A stretch of DNA of 64,000 nucleotides. It comes from DASWZN01 sp036404435. GTDB taxonomy: Bacteria; Acidobacteriota; Terriglobia; Bryobacterales; Bryobacteraceae. Shown one piece after another: positions 50,326 through 57,981 of the stretch. The notes below the pieces were generated by a model. The model did not search any database, was not told where the DNA came from, and saw nothing but the letters and a program-made list of their open reading frames with translations. Positions within the stretch are counted from its first letter, which is position 1; every line of letters starts with the position of its first letter. A program made the position numbers and the translations under genes. Where the stretch lies: contig DASWZN010000051.1 in the NCBI GenBank assembly GCA_036404435.1, positions 186,001 to 250,000 on the forward strand, read 5' to 3'.

Positions 50326-51375
50326 ATGAACAACGGATCGAACGGGGCCGCCGCCCCCCGCAAAGTACTTGTCATTGGCGGCACGCTGTTCATAGGACGC
50401 GCGTTGGTGGCCGAACTGCTCAAGGCCGGCCACGAGGTCTGGGTGTTGCACCGCAAGCCTGCGCACGACCTGGGCAAACGGGTCGGGAGCCTGGTGGCCG
50501 ACCGCAACGACGCCGACCAGATGCGCCGCGTCCTGGCCGGCACGCGCTTCGACGTCGTCTTCGACAACGTGTACGACTGGGAGCGTGGCACCACGGCCGC
50601 CCAGGTGGAGGCTACGGCGCGGGCCTGCAGCGGCGCGCTGCACCGCTACGTGTTCATGTCGAGTGTGGCGGCGTACGGGGACGGTCTGAATCACCACGAG
50701 GGCGACGCCCTGGCCCAGGACGACCACCCCGACGCCTACGTTCGCAACAAGGCCATGAGCGAGCGCGCGCTGTTCCGCCTTCACCAGCGGGTTGGGTTGC
50801 CGGTGGTGACCATCCGGCCGCCGTTCATCTACGGCCCGGGAAACCCGTTCTACCGCGAAGCGTTTTTCTGGGACCGGATGCGGGACAACCGCCCCATCAT
50901 CCTGCCCGGCGATGGCCGCCGCCTGATGCAGTTCATCTACATCAAGGATCTGGTGACGTCCTGCATGGCCGTGATGGAGGAGCCGAACGCGGTGGGCCAC
51001 GCTTTCAACATCGCCAACCCTCGGGCCATCACGCAGGCCGAGGCGGTGCAGGCTTTCGCCGACGCTGCAGGGAAGAAGTTCGCAGTGGCGCGCGTTCCGC
51101 GCGAGCGCGTCTACCATCTGGGCGGCCATCCCATGGGCCCGCGCCTCTATTTCGGGTTCTACTTCGACGTGCCGCCGATCACCCTGATCGTCACCAAGGC
51201 GCAGCGGGTGATCGCCTTCAAGCCGACCGACCTGCTGGCCGGGCTGAAGGAGACCTACCGCTGGTACCTCCGCCACCACGAGCGCAAGGACCTCGACTAT
51301 TCCTTCGAGGACCGGCTCATGGTGCCGCCCGCGCAGGCTACCCTGCATGCGGGCGCCAGCGCCGCGGCGCATTAG
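50326..51375 (+). CDS. NAD-dependent epimerase/dehydratase (extended SDR)
   Basis: 349 residues. Rossmann motif VIGGTLFIGRALV at about 15-27, active-site region MSSVAAYGDGL and Y-x3-K in AYVRNKAMSE, then RPPFIYGPGNPFY and QFIYIKDLVTSC, as in extended SDRs. The GGTxFIG start is of the type found in isoflavone-reductase-like and chloroplast RNA-binding SDR relatives. The C-terminus is a polar extension. The substrate could be a nucleotide sugar or an inositol derivative, since it is co-transcribed with ino1; this link is inference. Confidence 0.85.
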   Translation: MNNGSNGAAAPRKVLVIGGTLFIGRALVAELLKAGHEVWVLHRKPAHDLGKRVGSLVADRNDADQMRRVLAGTRFDVVFDNVYDWERGTTAAQVEATARACSGALHRYVFMSSVAAYGDGLNHHEGDALAQDDHPDAYVRNKAMSERALFRLHQRVGLPVVTIRPPFIYGPGNPFYREAFFWDRMRDNRPIILPGDGRRLMQFIYIKDLVTSCMAVMEEPNAVGHAFNIANPRAITQAEAVQAFADAAGKKFAVARVPRERVYHLGGHPMGPRLYFGFYFDVPPITLIVTKAQRVIAFKPTDLLAGLKETYRWYLRHHERKDLDYSFEDRLMVPPAQATLHAGASAAAH

Positions 51376-51403
51376 GCGCACGCTCAGCGTGGTGCACGCT
51401 TCA

Positions 51404-51533
51404 GAGGCTGCTGAAAAAGTCCCTGGGCAAGCTGAAGCATCCCCACGTGCGGCCGCAAGTCATTGGTTTGCCATGTGGGATAAGCTTCAGCTTGTCCTCT
51501 CCCAACCCCTGAGAGGACTTTTTCAGCAGCCTC
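51404..51533 (+). mobile_element. 130-bp foldback (MITE-like) element, copy C
   Basis: Same ends as copy B and same orientation, one base shorter (GCATCCCC versus GCATGCCCC). It is flanked by a perfect TTCA duplication (51400-51403 and 51534-51537) in the hairpin-1 loop of the palindromic repeat. Confidence 0.78.
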
Positions 51534-51556
51534 TTCAGCGTGCCGTGTCGGCACTC

Positions 51557-51662
51557 TCTCGAAAATGGGACGGGTGGATTGCGGGTCTGGAGACCCGCCG
51601 CAGGCGTCCAGGTCCGGCGGGTTCATTTTCGTCATCGGCTGAGCGCCGAAACGCGCATGGTT
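51557..51662. mobile_element. 106-bp insertion splitting hairpin 2
   Basis: Compared with 138-155, the hairpin GTCGGCACTCGTGCCGAC is opened: ...GGCACTC on the left, ACTCGTGCCGAC on the right, so ACTC is duplicated (51553-51556 and 51663-51666). The insertion contains CGAAAATG near one end and CATTTTCG toward the other, and an inner palindrome GCGGGTCT-GG-AGACCCGC. It is unrelated to the foldback element. With one copy only, its borders rest on the empty-site comparison. Confidence 0.55.
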
Positions 51663-51735
51663 ACTCGTGCCGACCCCTGGCGTCGAGATGAGTCTCGACG
51701 CGGCACGCAGGAGTGCGTGCGCCACAAAGCCCTGT

Positions 51736-53880
51736 CTATATCGGCCAGTCGGTCGGCTCGGCGGTCGAGACTTCGAGCCAGCCTTCCGGCGGCGCCGCGT
51801 CCACGGGCAGGCCGTCCTTCCAAAGCGAGATTTGCAGTTGAAGGGACTGGCCGCGCGGGACCGCCAGCGCCCGCAGGGAGAGCCGGATCTCGAGCACCTT
51901 GCGGAAGGCAGCCTCGACCGCCGACGCGCCGCTGCGCGCGTCCGCCAGGCGGACTTGCCGGGCTTCGACTCCGCTATCGCTGAACCCTAAGGCGAGGTAG
52001 CTTTCCCGGGATGCCTCGCTCACCGGCCGCAGCGTGAGGTGCGCGTCCAGGTTGGCCAGCGAGGCCCCAGCGTCGAAATCGATCCGCAAATACAGGTTCT
52101 GGCCGTCGCTGCCGTAGAAAAGTTCCTGGATGAGGAACCGCTTGCCGTGCATCGCGCCGGAGCGCCGGTCCACGCGATAGACGCCGGCGCCGAGCCACTC
52201 GAAGTACGAGGTAACCTCGCCGTCGATGACCGCCCGGATGGGACCCGCCGGCGGCGTGTGCAGCGCCTTCACCGCCTGCTTGAGGATGGGGCGGGAAAGC
52301 TCTTCGGGGGGCGCCAGGCCGAGCGCGCGGTACACGTTGGCGAGGTGCAGGCGGTACAACTCGTCGAACTCCGCGCGGAATGCCGAGTGGTGCTCGGGGC
52401 CGTACCACCAGCACCAGTCGCTGCCCTCGGCGATCATCAACTCCTCGAACGCCAGTTGGCGGGCCTCGGCCGAAACACCGGGACCGGCGGCGGACTGATC
52501 GTAGGTTTGGCGGGCGCGCGCCAGGTATTCCCAGGCGCGGTTGTCTTCTTCGGCTCCGATCCAGACGTCGAAATTCGCGCCGATCCAGGAGCCCGGAAAA
52601 ATGTGGCCGAGCGGCTGCGCCTCCACCTTGGCCAGCCCTTCGCTCATGGTGAGAGCGCCAATCTGCGGGTCGGCCGCGATCCGGGCGTAGAGCTCGCGGA
52701 GAAAGCGACGACCGTTGCATTCGTAGTATTCCCAGGCGTTCTCGCCATCCAGGATGATGGGCACGAAGGCGTCGCGGCCGCTGGTGAGAATGCCCCGGCA
52801 GTTCTCGCGGATGCGGTCCAGAAAGTCCCGCGCCGCCTCGGCCGCGCCCACGCGCTGGTAGACGAAGCCGATGAGGTCGCTCAAGTAGTGATCGCGGAAC
52901 ACGAGGGCGATCTCGCGGCCCTCGCGCCGCCAGCGGTAGGGCCGGTAGGTGTCTTCGACGCCGGCGGTGCGCTGGAGCGTGCGGCTGAGGACCCCGTTGT
53001 CGCTGCCGGCCCAGGTGAAGCCCGCCTCGGCGGCGATGGCCAGCGCCTCATCCGACACCGAGCCTTCCGACGGCCAAAGACCCACCGGCGTCGTGCCGAA
53101 ACGCCGGGCGCAGAACTCCCGCGCGCGGTCGAGTTGCGTGCGCGCGTCCTGCGGGTACCGGAAGCGAGGCGGCAGAGGCACGTAGGGATGCGAAACGCTG
53201 GCAATGTTCGAGTCGCATAGCAGCGGCAGGATGGGATGGTAGAACGGGGTGGTCGAGATCTCGATCTGGCCGCTCGAGGCGAACTTCTGGTAGGCCGGAA
53301 TCACCCGCCCCAGGAGCTCCGCCTGCTTGCGCGCGAGAAACGCCTGGTCGTCGGGCGTGTAATCGCGGCCGCGCTGCACCAGGTCGCAGACATCGGGGGC
53401 CTCCGTCAAAACGTCCTCGTCGAACCAGGCCAGTTGCGAGAGCACCTGAAGGTCCCGCAGCGCGGCGGTCGGAAAGAGCCGCAGGGCGCGTTGCGGGTTC
53501 GAGTCCGCCGCCGCCCAGGCCTGGCAGAACTCGGCGTAGCGTGGAAAGCGGGCGATCGTCGGCGGAGGGCACGGCATCAGCATGTTCCGCAGCAGGAACT
53601 CCGTTTCGGGGGGCTCCAGAGTCTCGGCGGGTTTCAGCGCCACTCGAAGAAACGGGTCCACGGCCTGGCCGGCAGCGTATTCCTCCACCTGCAACATCAT
53701 CGATGGAACCAGGTTGAAGGTCTGGTGCACCGACGGGAACTGCTCGAGCACTTGCACCATGCCGTAATAATCCTTGAGCGCGTGCAGCCGCGTCCAAGGC
53801 ATCCTGTACTCGCCCGAGATCAGATCCTTGTAGAACGGCTGATGCATGTGCCAGAGGAAGCACAGGTGGATTTTGGGCAT
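51736..53880 (-). CDS. Glycoside hydrolase family 57 protein
   Basis: 714 residues. The GH57 opening LCFLWHMHQPFYKD has H11 and H13; the conserved block GLWPSEGSVSDEAL contains the nucleophile Glu and the later VPIILDGENAWEYYECNG contains the acid/base Asp. The first ~430 residues are the (beta/alpha)7 barrel and the rest a C-terminal domain (VDRRSGAMHGKRFLIQELFYGSDGQNLYLRID). GH57 enzymes include amylases, amylopullulanases and branching enzymes. No signal peptide is present, so it acts in the cytoplasm, probably on glycogen or maltodextrin. Isolated between repeats. Confidence 0.9.
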   Translation of the reverse strand: MPKIHLCFLWHMHQPFYKDLISGEYRMPWTRLHALKDYYGMVQVLEQFPSVHQTFNLVPSMMLQVEEYAAGQAVDPFLRVALKPAETLEPPETEFLLRNMLMPCPPPTIARFPRYAEFCQAWAAADSNPQRALRLFPTAALRDLQVLSQLAWFDEDVLTEAPDVCDLVQRGRDYTPDDQAFLARKQAELLGRVIPAYQKFASSGQIEISTTPFYHPILPLLCDSNIASVSHPYVPLPPRFRYPQDARTQLDRAREFCARRFGTTPVGLWPSEGSVSDEALAIAAEAGFTWAGSDNGVLSRTLQRTAGVEDTYRPYRWRREGREIALVFRDHYLSDLIGFVYQRVGAAEAARDFLDRIRENCRGILTSGRDAFVPIILDGENAWEYYECNGRRFLRELYARIAADPQIGALTMSEGLAKVEAQPLGHIFPGSWIGANFDVWIGAEEDNRAWEYLARARQTYDQSAAGPGVSAEARQLAFEELMIAEGSDWCWWYGPEHHSAFRAEFDELYRLHLANVYRALGLAPPEELSRPILKQAVKALHTPPAGPIRAVIDGEVTSYFEWLGAGVYRVDRRSGAMHGKRFLIQELFYGSDGQNLYLRIDFDAGASLANLDAHLTLRPVSEASRESYLALGFSDSGVEARQVRLADARSGASAVEAAFRKVLEIRLSLRALAVPRGQSLQLQISLWKDGLPVDAAPPEGWLEVSTAEPTDWPI

Positions 53881-53905
53881 GGCGACTTAGGGGCACTCGG
53901 CGCCC

Positions 53906-53966
53906 CAGCACCGAACCACGAGCGTGAGCGAGTGGACCGCTCCCTGACGGCCGCGGTTCGGTGCTG
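53906..53966. repeat. Interspersed imperfect palindrome, family CCGAACC, copy 2
   Basis: About 61 bp, CAGCACCGAACCACGAGCG to GCGGTTCGGTGCTG, matching the reverse complement of 18486-18544 with few differences. It lies in the 95-bp gap between the GH57 gene and the phosphoesterase-like gene and folds on itself. Confidence 0.7.
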
Positions 53967-53975
53967 TTGTGCGGC

Positions 53976-56018
53976 TCACCGCGGAACCGCCTGGTACGGA
54001 CGCAGGTCCGGCGCCGTCTGGAAGACGGGGGCGAGCGTCCGCGCGGCCGCATCGAAGGTGGTGAACGGCCGCAGCCCCAGGATCAGCTCGATGGTCCGCA
54101 GCACCGAGAGGGTGTTGTACATGCTGTGGTCGGCCGCCCCGCGCTTGACGTAGGGCGAGATGACGAGCGCCGGCACGCGGTCCTTCGCGGCGGCGTCAAC
54201 CACAAAAACGGCGGTGGCCGGCCAGAAGCGGCTGCGTGTGATGCCCTCCACGATCATCCCCAGGGCGGCGTCGTTATCGGCCACGCCGGCGGAGTCGCGG
54301 TCGTTGGCCAGGCGCAGGAGCATGAGCTGCGGCATCTGGCCTGTCTTCTCGAACGCCGCCAGGTCGGCGAGGAACGCGCGCGCGCGGCCGGTGTCGGGAT
54401 AGGCGGGATCGTAGCCGCGGTACTGCAGATCGGTCCCCCGGTTCAGAATGGGATCGCGAACGGCCTGGACCTGGATGCCGCCGGCGACCTCCTTCAGCGG
54501 ACGATTCGAGACGAAGAAGCCGTAATTACGCACGGTCAGGCCTGCCATGCCCGCGTTGGTCCAGAGATAGCCCGACGGCGGAACGGCCGCCGGATCGCCG
54601 CCCTCGAATTCGCCGTCGTCCAGGTGCAGGCGTAGACGGTTCGGCGCGAGCTTCTGAACGAAGTCAGAGGCGATGGCGGCGGTGGACCAGTCCTGGCCGG
54701 CAACGCTGTCGCCGAGTGCGTAGAAGTTGTCGAGCCCAACGAATTCCCGGGCCAGCTTGTGCTGGTTGGGCGTGACCCGCTCGTCGCGGTCCGCGCCGCC
54801 TTCCTTGACGATGTAGACCACGTGAGCGATGGGCGGGGGATTGCCGGGACGCGAAGGGATTGGGCTGCCGGGTCCGGTGCCCGCGTCCTCGAGCTGCGTG
54901 TCCCGGTACGGCGAATTCTCCAGAACGGTTTCGGAGTAAGCGGCGATCTGTTCCTCGTCCGGCGCATCGATGAAGGAGGCCGAGTTGCCGAGCCCGTTCA
55001 GGACCACCAGGCGATTGCCGGCGAGAGCGCGGACCGCGGTCGGATAGCGGCCCGTGGGAATGAAGCCCAGCGGCCGCGAGAACGCGCGGGAGACGTCGGC
55101 CACTGCGACCGCGTTGGCGTCCGAGCAGGCAATGTACAGGCGCTTGCCATCCGGTGTCAGCGCGAGCGCGCTGGGCGTCATGCCCGTCGGCTGTCCGGCC
55201 GTCATCGCCACGTTGATGGTCTCGACGACCGCGAGATCCTGGCCCGCGGTGACGCCGACGACGAACACATTGTTGGTGTTCGCGGCGGCAACGAACAGGC
55301 GCGCCACCCACGCGGGCTTCTCCTCGGAAGGCTCGTAAGACGGCGCGCCGGGAAGCCACGCCAGGTCCGTTGGATGCGCTCCCAGGCCGATCTTGCCGAT
55401 GAGCGAGCCATTCGCGGTTTCGTGATGATATACCGATCCATCCGCCCAACTGGAAATAAACAGCGACTTGCCGTCGGGATCGAACAGAATGCGGTAGGGC
55501 CGCCGGCCGGTGGCGAAACGCTCGATCACCGCGCCCGATTGCGGGTTGATGACGACGATCGAATCGCGGAACAAATCGGCGGCGTAGAGCAGGTGCCCGG
55601 CGGGATCGAAGGTCACGTCGCCGATGAAGTCCTTCGGCTCAACCCGAAACGTGCGCGCGGGCGCCAGCGCGCCTGCGGCGAACGTGAACTCGAAAACCGC
55701 CGATTCGGAACCTCCGCCGACATAAACGCGATCGCCCTTGGGAGAAAACACGAGGCCTAGCCAGGCGTCCGCTACCGGCGTGCGCCCGATCTCGCGGCCG
55801 CTGGCGGCTTCGAGCACGCTGATCGAGGGCGGCGCGAGGCCGCCGTTCAGAACCAGCACGTACTTGCCGTCGGGCGAGACCGCGGCCGACATCGGCAGAG
55901 TCGAGAGCGGTGTCTCATGGCCGGCGGGACGCAGGCGCCAGCCGTTGTTCAACACGTCCTGCTGCGCCGCAAGCGGAGCGGCCACCAGCAGCAAGGCAAG
56001 AGCGAAACGGGATTTCAT
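53976..56018 (-). CDS. Secreted beta-propeller / phosphoesterase-like protein lacking metal-site motifs
   Basis: 680 residues with signal peptide (FALALLLVAAPLAAQ). Residues about 20-370 form a YncE/NHL-like propeller (DGKYVLVLNGG, SPKGDRVYVGGG, DPDGKSLFISSWADG, TPDGKRLYIACSDANAVAVADV). The C-terminal ~290 residues resemble the PF04185 phosphoesterase fold (VVYIVKEGG, LAREFVGLDNFYALG, LMLLRLANDRDSAG, ALVISPYVKRGAADHSMYNTLSVLRTIEL). The motifs that normally hold metals (ENRTYDQ, NDHT, DDxxxGPDHVDxHR) are replaced by EGGADRDE, NDRD and VDAAAKDR, so catalysis by that mechanism is unlikely. It overlaps nadE by 4 nt. Confidence 0.8.
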   Translation of the reverse strand: MKSRFALALLLVAAPLAAQQDVLNNGWRLRPAGHETPLSTLPMSAAVSPDGKYVLVLNGGLAPPSISVLEAASGREIGRTPVADAWLGLVFSPKGDRVYVGGGSESAVFEFTFAAGALAPARTFRVEPKDFIGDVTFDPAGHLLYAADLFRDSIVVINPQSGAVIERFATGRRPYRILFDPDGKSLFISSWADGSVYHHETANGSLIGKIGLGAHPTDLAWLPGAPSYEPSEEKPAWVARLFVAAANTNNVFVVGVTAGQDLAVVETINVAMTAGQPTGMTPSALALTPDGKRLYIACSDANAVAVADVSRAFSRPLGFIPTGRYPTAVRALAGNRLVVLNGLGNSASFIDAPDEEQIAAYSETVLENSPYRDTQLEDAGTGPGSPIPSRPGNPPPIAHVVYIVKEGGADRDERVTPNQHKLAREFVGLDNFYALGDSVAGQDWSTAAIASDFVQKLAPNRLRLHLDDGEFEGGDPAAVPPSGYLWTNAGMAGLTVRNYGFFVSNRPLKEVAGGIQVQAVRDPILNRGTDLQYRGYDPAYPDTGRARAFLADLAAFEKTGQMPQLMLLRLANDRDSAGVADNDAALGMIVEGITRSRFWPATAVFVVDAAAKDRVPALVISPYVKRGAADHSMYNTLSVLRTIELILGLRPFTTFDAAARTLAPVFQTAPDLRPYQAVPR

Positions 56019-57664
56019 TCGGAGAACCTTTGAGCGATCGGGAAGCGGCGGCCGATGCCGAAAGCCTTGCTGGTGACCTTCAGGCCCGGCGCCGCCTGCT
56101 GGCGTTTGTACTCGTTGCGATCCACGGTGTTCACAATCCCCTTGACGAAATCGAGCGTGAGGCCCAGCTTGGCGGCGATCTGCCCAGGCGACTCGTACTC
56201 CTCAACGTAGCACCGCAGAACCTCGTCGAGCACTTCGTAGGGCGGCAGCGAGTCCGTGTCCTTCTGGTCGGGCCGTAGCTCGGCCGAAGGAGGCTTTTCG
56301 AACACGCTCTCCGGGATGGCGCCGGGGTGGCGGCCATTGGCCACTCGCGCCAACTGGTAGACCAGGGTCTTGGGGACATCGCTGATGACCGCGAGGCCGC
56401 CGCACATGTCGCCGTAAAGCGTGCAATACCCGACCGCCAGCTCGCTCTTGTTGCCCGTGGTCAGGACCAGACAGCCGTATTTGTTCGAGAGCGCCATCAG
56501 CAGTGCGCCGCGGATTCGCGCTTGCAGGTTCTCCTCGGCCACCCCGGGCGCCGAGCCGGCGAATAGTGGCGCCAGCGTTTCGAGGTACTTCTCGTAAACT
56601 GGCCCGATCGGGGCGACCTCAAAGCGGATGCCGAAGTTGCGGGCGAGGGCGCACGCGTCCGTGAGGCTGCCTTCGGAGGAGTACGGCCCCGGCATTCCGA
56701 CCCCCATCACGTTCTCCGCGCCCACCGCGTCCACGGCAATGGCGGCCGTGAGCGAGGAATCGATGCCGCCCGAGAGGCCGACGAGCGCCTGGCGGAACCC
56801 GCACTTGTGCAGGTAATCGCGGGTGCCCAGGACCAGCGCCTCGTAAACCGCGGCGCACTCGTCATCGAGATCGGCGTGCGCATCGCCCGCGCCGGCTTCG
56901 GTATCGACGATCGCCAGGTCCTCCCGAAAGGAGGCGCAGGAAGCGATGACGCGCGCCTGGGCGTCCAGGGCGAAACTGGAGCCGTCGAAGACGAGCGAGT
57001 CGTTGCCGCCCACCTGGTTCACGTACACCACCGGCAGTCCGAAGCGGCGCGCGGTGTTGGCGAAGATCTCGCGGCGCTGCACGCGCTTGTGCATGTGATA
57101 GGGCGAGGCGTTGATACTGATGAGAATGTGCGCCCCGGCGCGCGCCATGTCTTCGACCGGGTCCTGGCGGTAGAGGCGGCGCTCCCAGAACTGCTTGTCG
57201 TTCCAGGCGTCCTCGCAAATGGTAAGCGCCACTTGGCGGCCGCGGAACGGGAACAACGACTCGCGCTCGCCGGGAACGAAATAGCGCGCCTCGTCGAAGA
57301 CGTCGTAGGTGGGCAGCAGCATTTTCGTCTGGCGGAAGACGATCTCGCCGCGCTCGATGACGGCCGCGCAGTTGGCCGCGCGCTTGCCGGTGGGCGAGTG
57401 CGACCGGCCGACGTAGCCGCAGACAATCCCCAGATCGAGGCCGGCGGTCTCGCTCGCCAGCCTCTGCAACTGTTCCTCGGTGCGGTCGAGAAAGCTCTCC
57501 TTTTCGACCAGGTCGCGGGGCGGGTAGCCGCAGATCGCGAGCTCAGGAAAGACCGCCAGTTCGGCGCCGCGCTCGGCGGCCTCGCGCGCTGTGCGCAGGA
57601 CGAGGCCGGTGTTTCCATCGAGGTGGCCGACGGTCGTATTGATCTGCGCTAGGGCGATCCGCAT
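56015..57664 (-). CDS. nadE: Glutamine-dependent NAD+ synthetase
   Basis: 549 residues from ATG 57664. The N-terminal nitrilase-type glutaminase has E41 (FPELAICG), K114 (RQTKMLLPTYD) and C150 (LTICEDAW). The C-terminal NAD synthetase has the ATP pyrophosphatase motif GLSGGIDSSLTA near 293 and TTGNKSELAVGYCTLYGD. It amidates nicotinic acid adenine dinucleotide to NAD+ with glutamine-derived ammonia. The longer frame to 57826 runs through repeats and is not used. TACAAT (57675-57680, minus) lies 10 nt before the ATG. nadA is also in the window. Confidence 0.95.
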   Translation of the reverse strand: MRIALAQINTTVGHLDGNTGLVLRTAREAAERGAELAVFPELAICGYPPRDLVEKESFLDRTEEQLQRLASETAGLDLGIVCGYVGRSHSPTGKRAANCAAVIERGEIVFRQTKMLLPTYDVFDEARYFVPGERESLFPFRGRQVALTICEDAWNDKQFWERRLYRQDPVEDMARAGAHILISINASPYHMHKRVQRREIFANTARRFGLPVVYVNQVGGNDSLVFDGSSFALDAQARVIASCASFREDLAIVDTEAGAGDAHADLDDECAAVYEALVLGTRDYLHKCGFRQALVGLSGGIDSSLTAAIAVDAVGAENVMGVGMPGPYSSEGSLTDACALARNFGIRFEVAPIGPVYEKYLETLAPLFAGSAPGVAEENLQARIRGALLMALSNKYGCLVLTTGNKSELAVGYCTLYGDMCGGLAVISDVPKTLVYQLARVANGRHPGAIPESVFEKPPSAELRPDQKDTDSLPPYEVLDEVLRCYVEEYESPGQIAAKLGLTLDFVKGIVNTVDRNEYKRQQAAPGLKVTSKAFGIGRRFPIAQRFSE

Positions 57665-57981
57665 CTGAACTTTTATTGTAACGAGGGGCAGCGGCGTAGC
57701 GGCGGAATTGGGTTCGTTTTGGCGTGTCGGAGAAGGGCTTGCCAGGGTGGCGGTGGGCCGGAAATGGGTTCGTTTTGTCATTTCGCTGCCGGTGTGCCCA
57801 GGGGTAGGCGAAACCGCCTGCCCCACGAAAGGAACGTAGCGCGAGCGGAGGTGGAGAGGCGAGGTTGGGCGGACGCAAGTTGATGAGGGCTAAGGGCGGA
57901 AAGTGTTTGAGGAAGCCGTCACCTTATTCTCTGGAACGTTGCGGCGATTGTGCGCTATAATCTCCGCATAGGGTGCGGCGA
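57665..57981. repeat. Intergenic region with short repeats
   Basis: Between the divergent nadE and fic genes. TGGGTTCGTTTT occurs at 57709-57720 and 57765-57776, each after a GAAnT-like start, a direct repeat with 56-bp spacing. GGGGTAGGCGAAACCGCCTG with CCCC (57801-57824) is an imperfect palindrome of the GGCAGGC family. TATAAT (57956-57961) is a promoter candidate for fic. No gene is supported. Confidence 0.5.

Larger units (their letters stand above)
51376..51725. repeat. Composite palindromic repeat with two nested insertions
   Basis: The region from GGCGCACGCTCAGCGTGG through GAGTGCGTGCGCCAC. The left hairpin carries foldback element C; the second hairpin (GTCGGCAC-TC-GTGCCGAC) is interrupted at 51557-51662. 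Right-hand hairpins include GCGTCGAGA-TGAG-TCTCGACGC and GCACGCA-GGAG-TGCGTGC. There is no supported gene here. Confidence 0.75.

Noticed and set aside
57667..57826. N-terminal extension of nadE
   Set aside because: The extra residues come from short intergenic repeats, and the enzyme aligns from ATG 57664.
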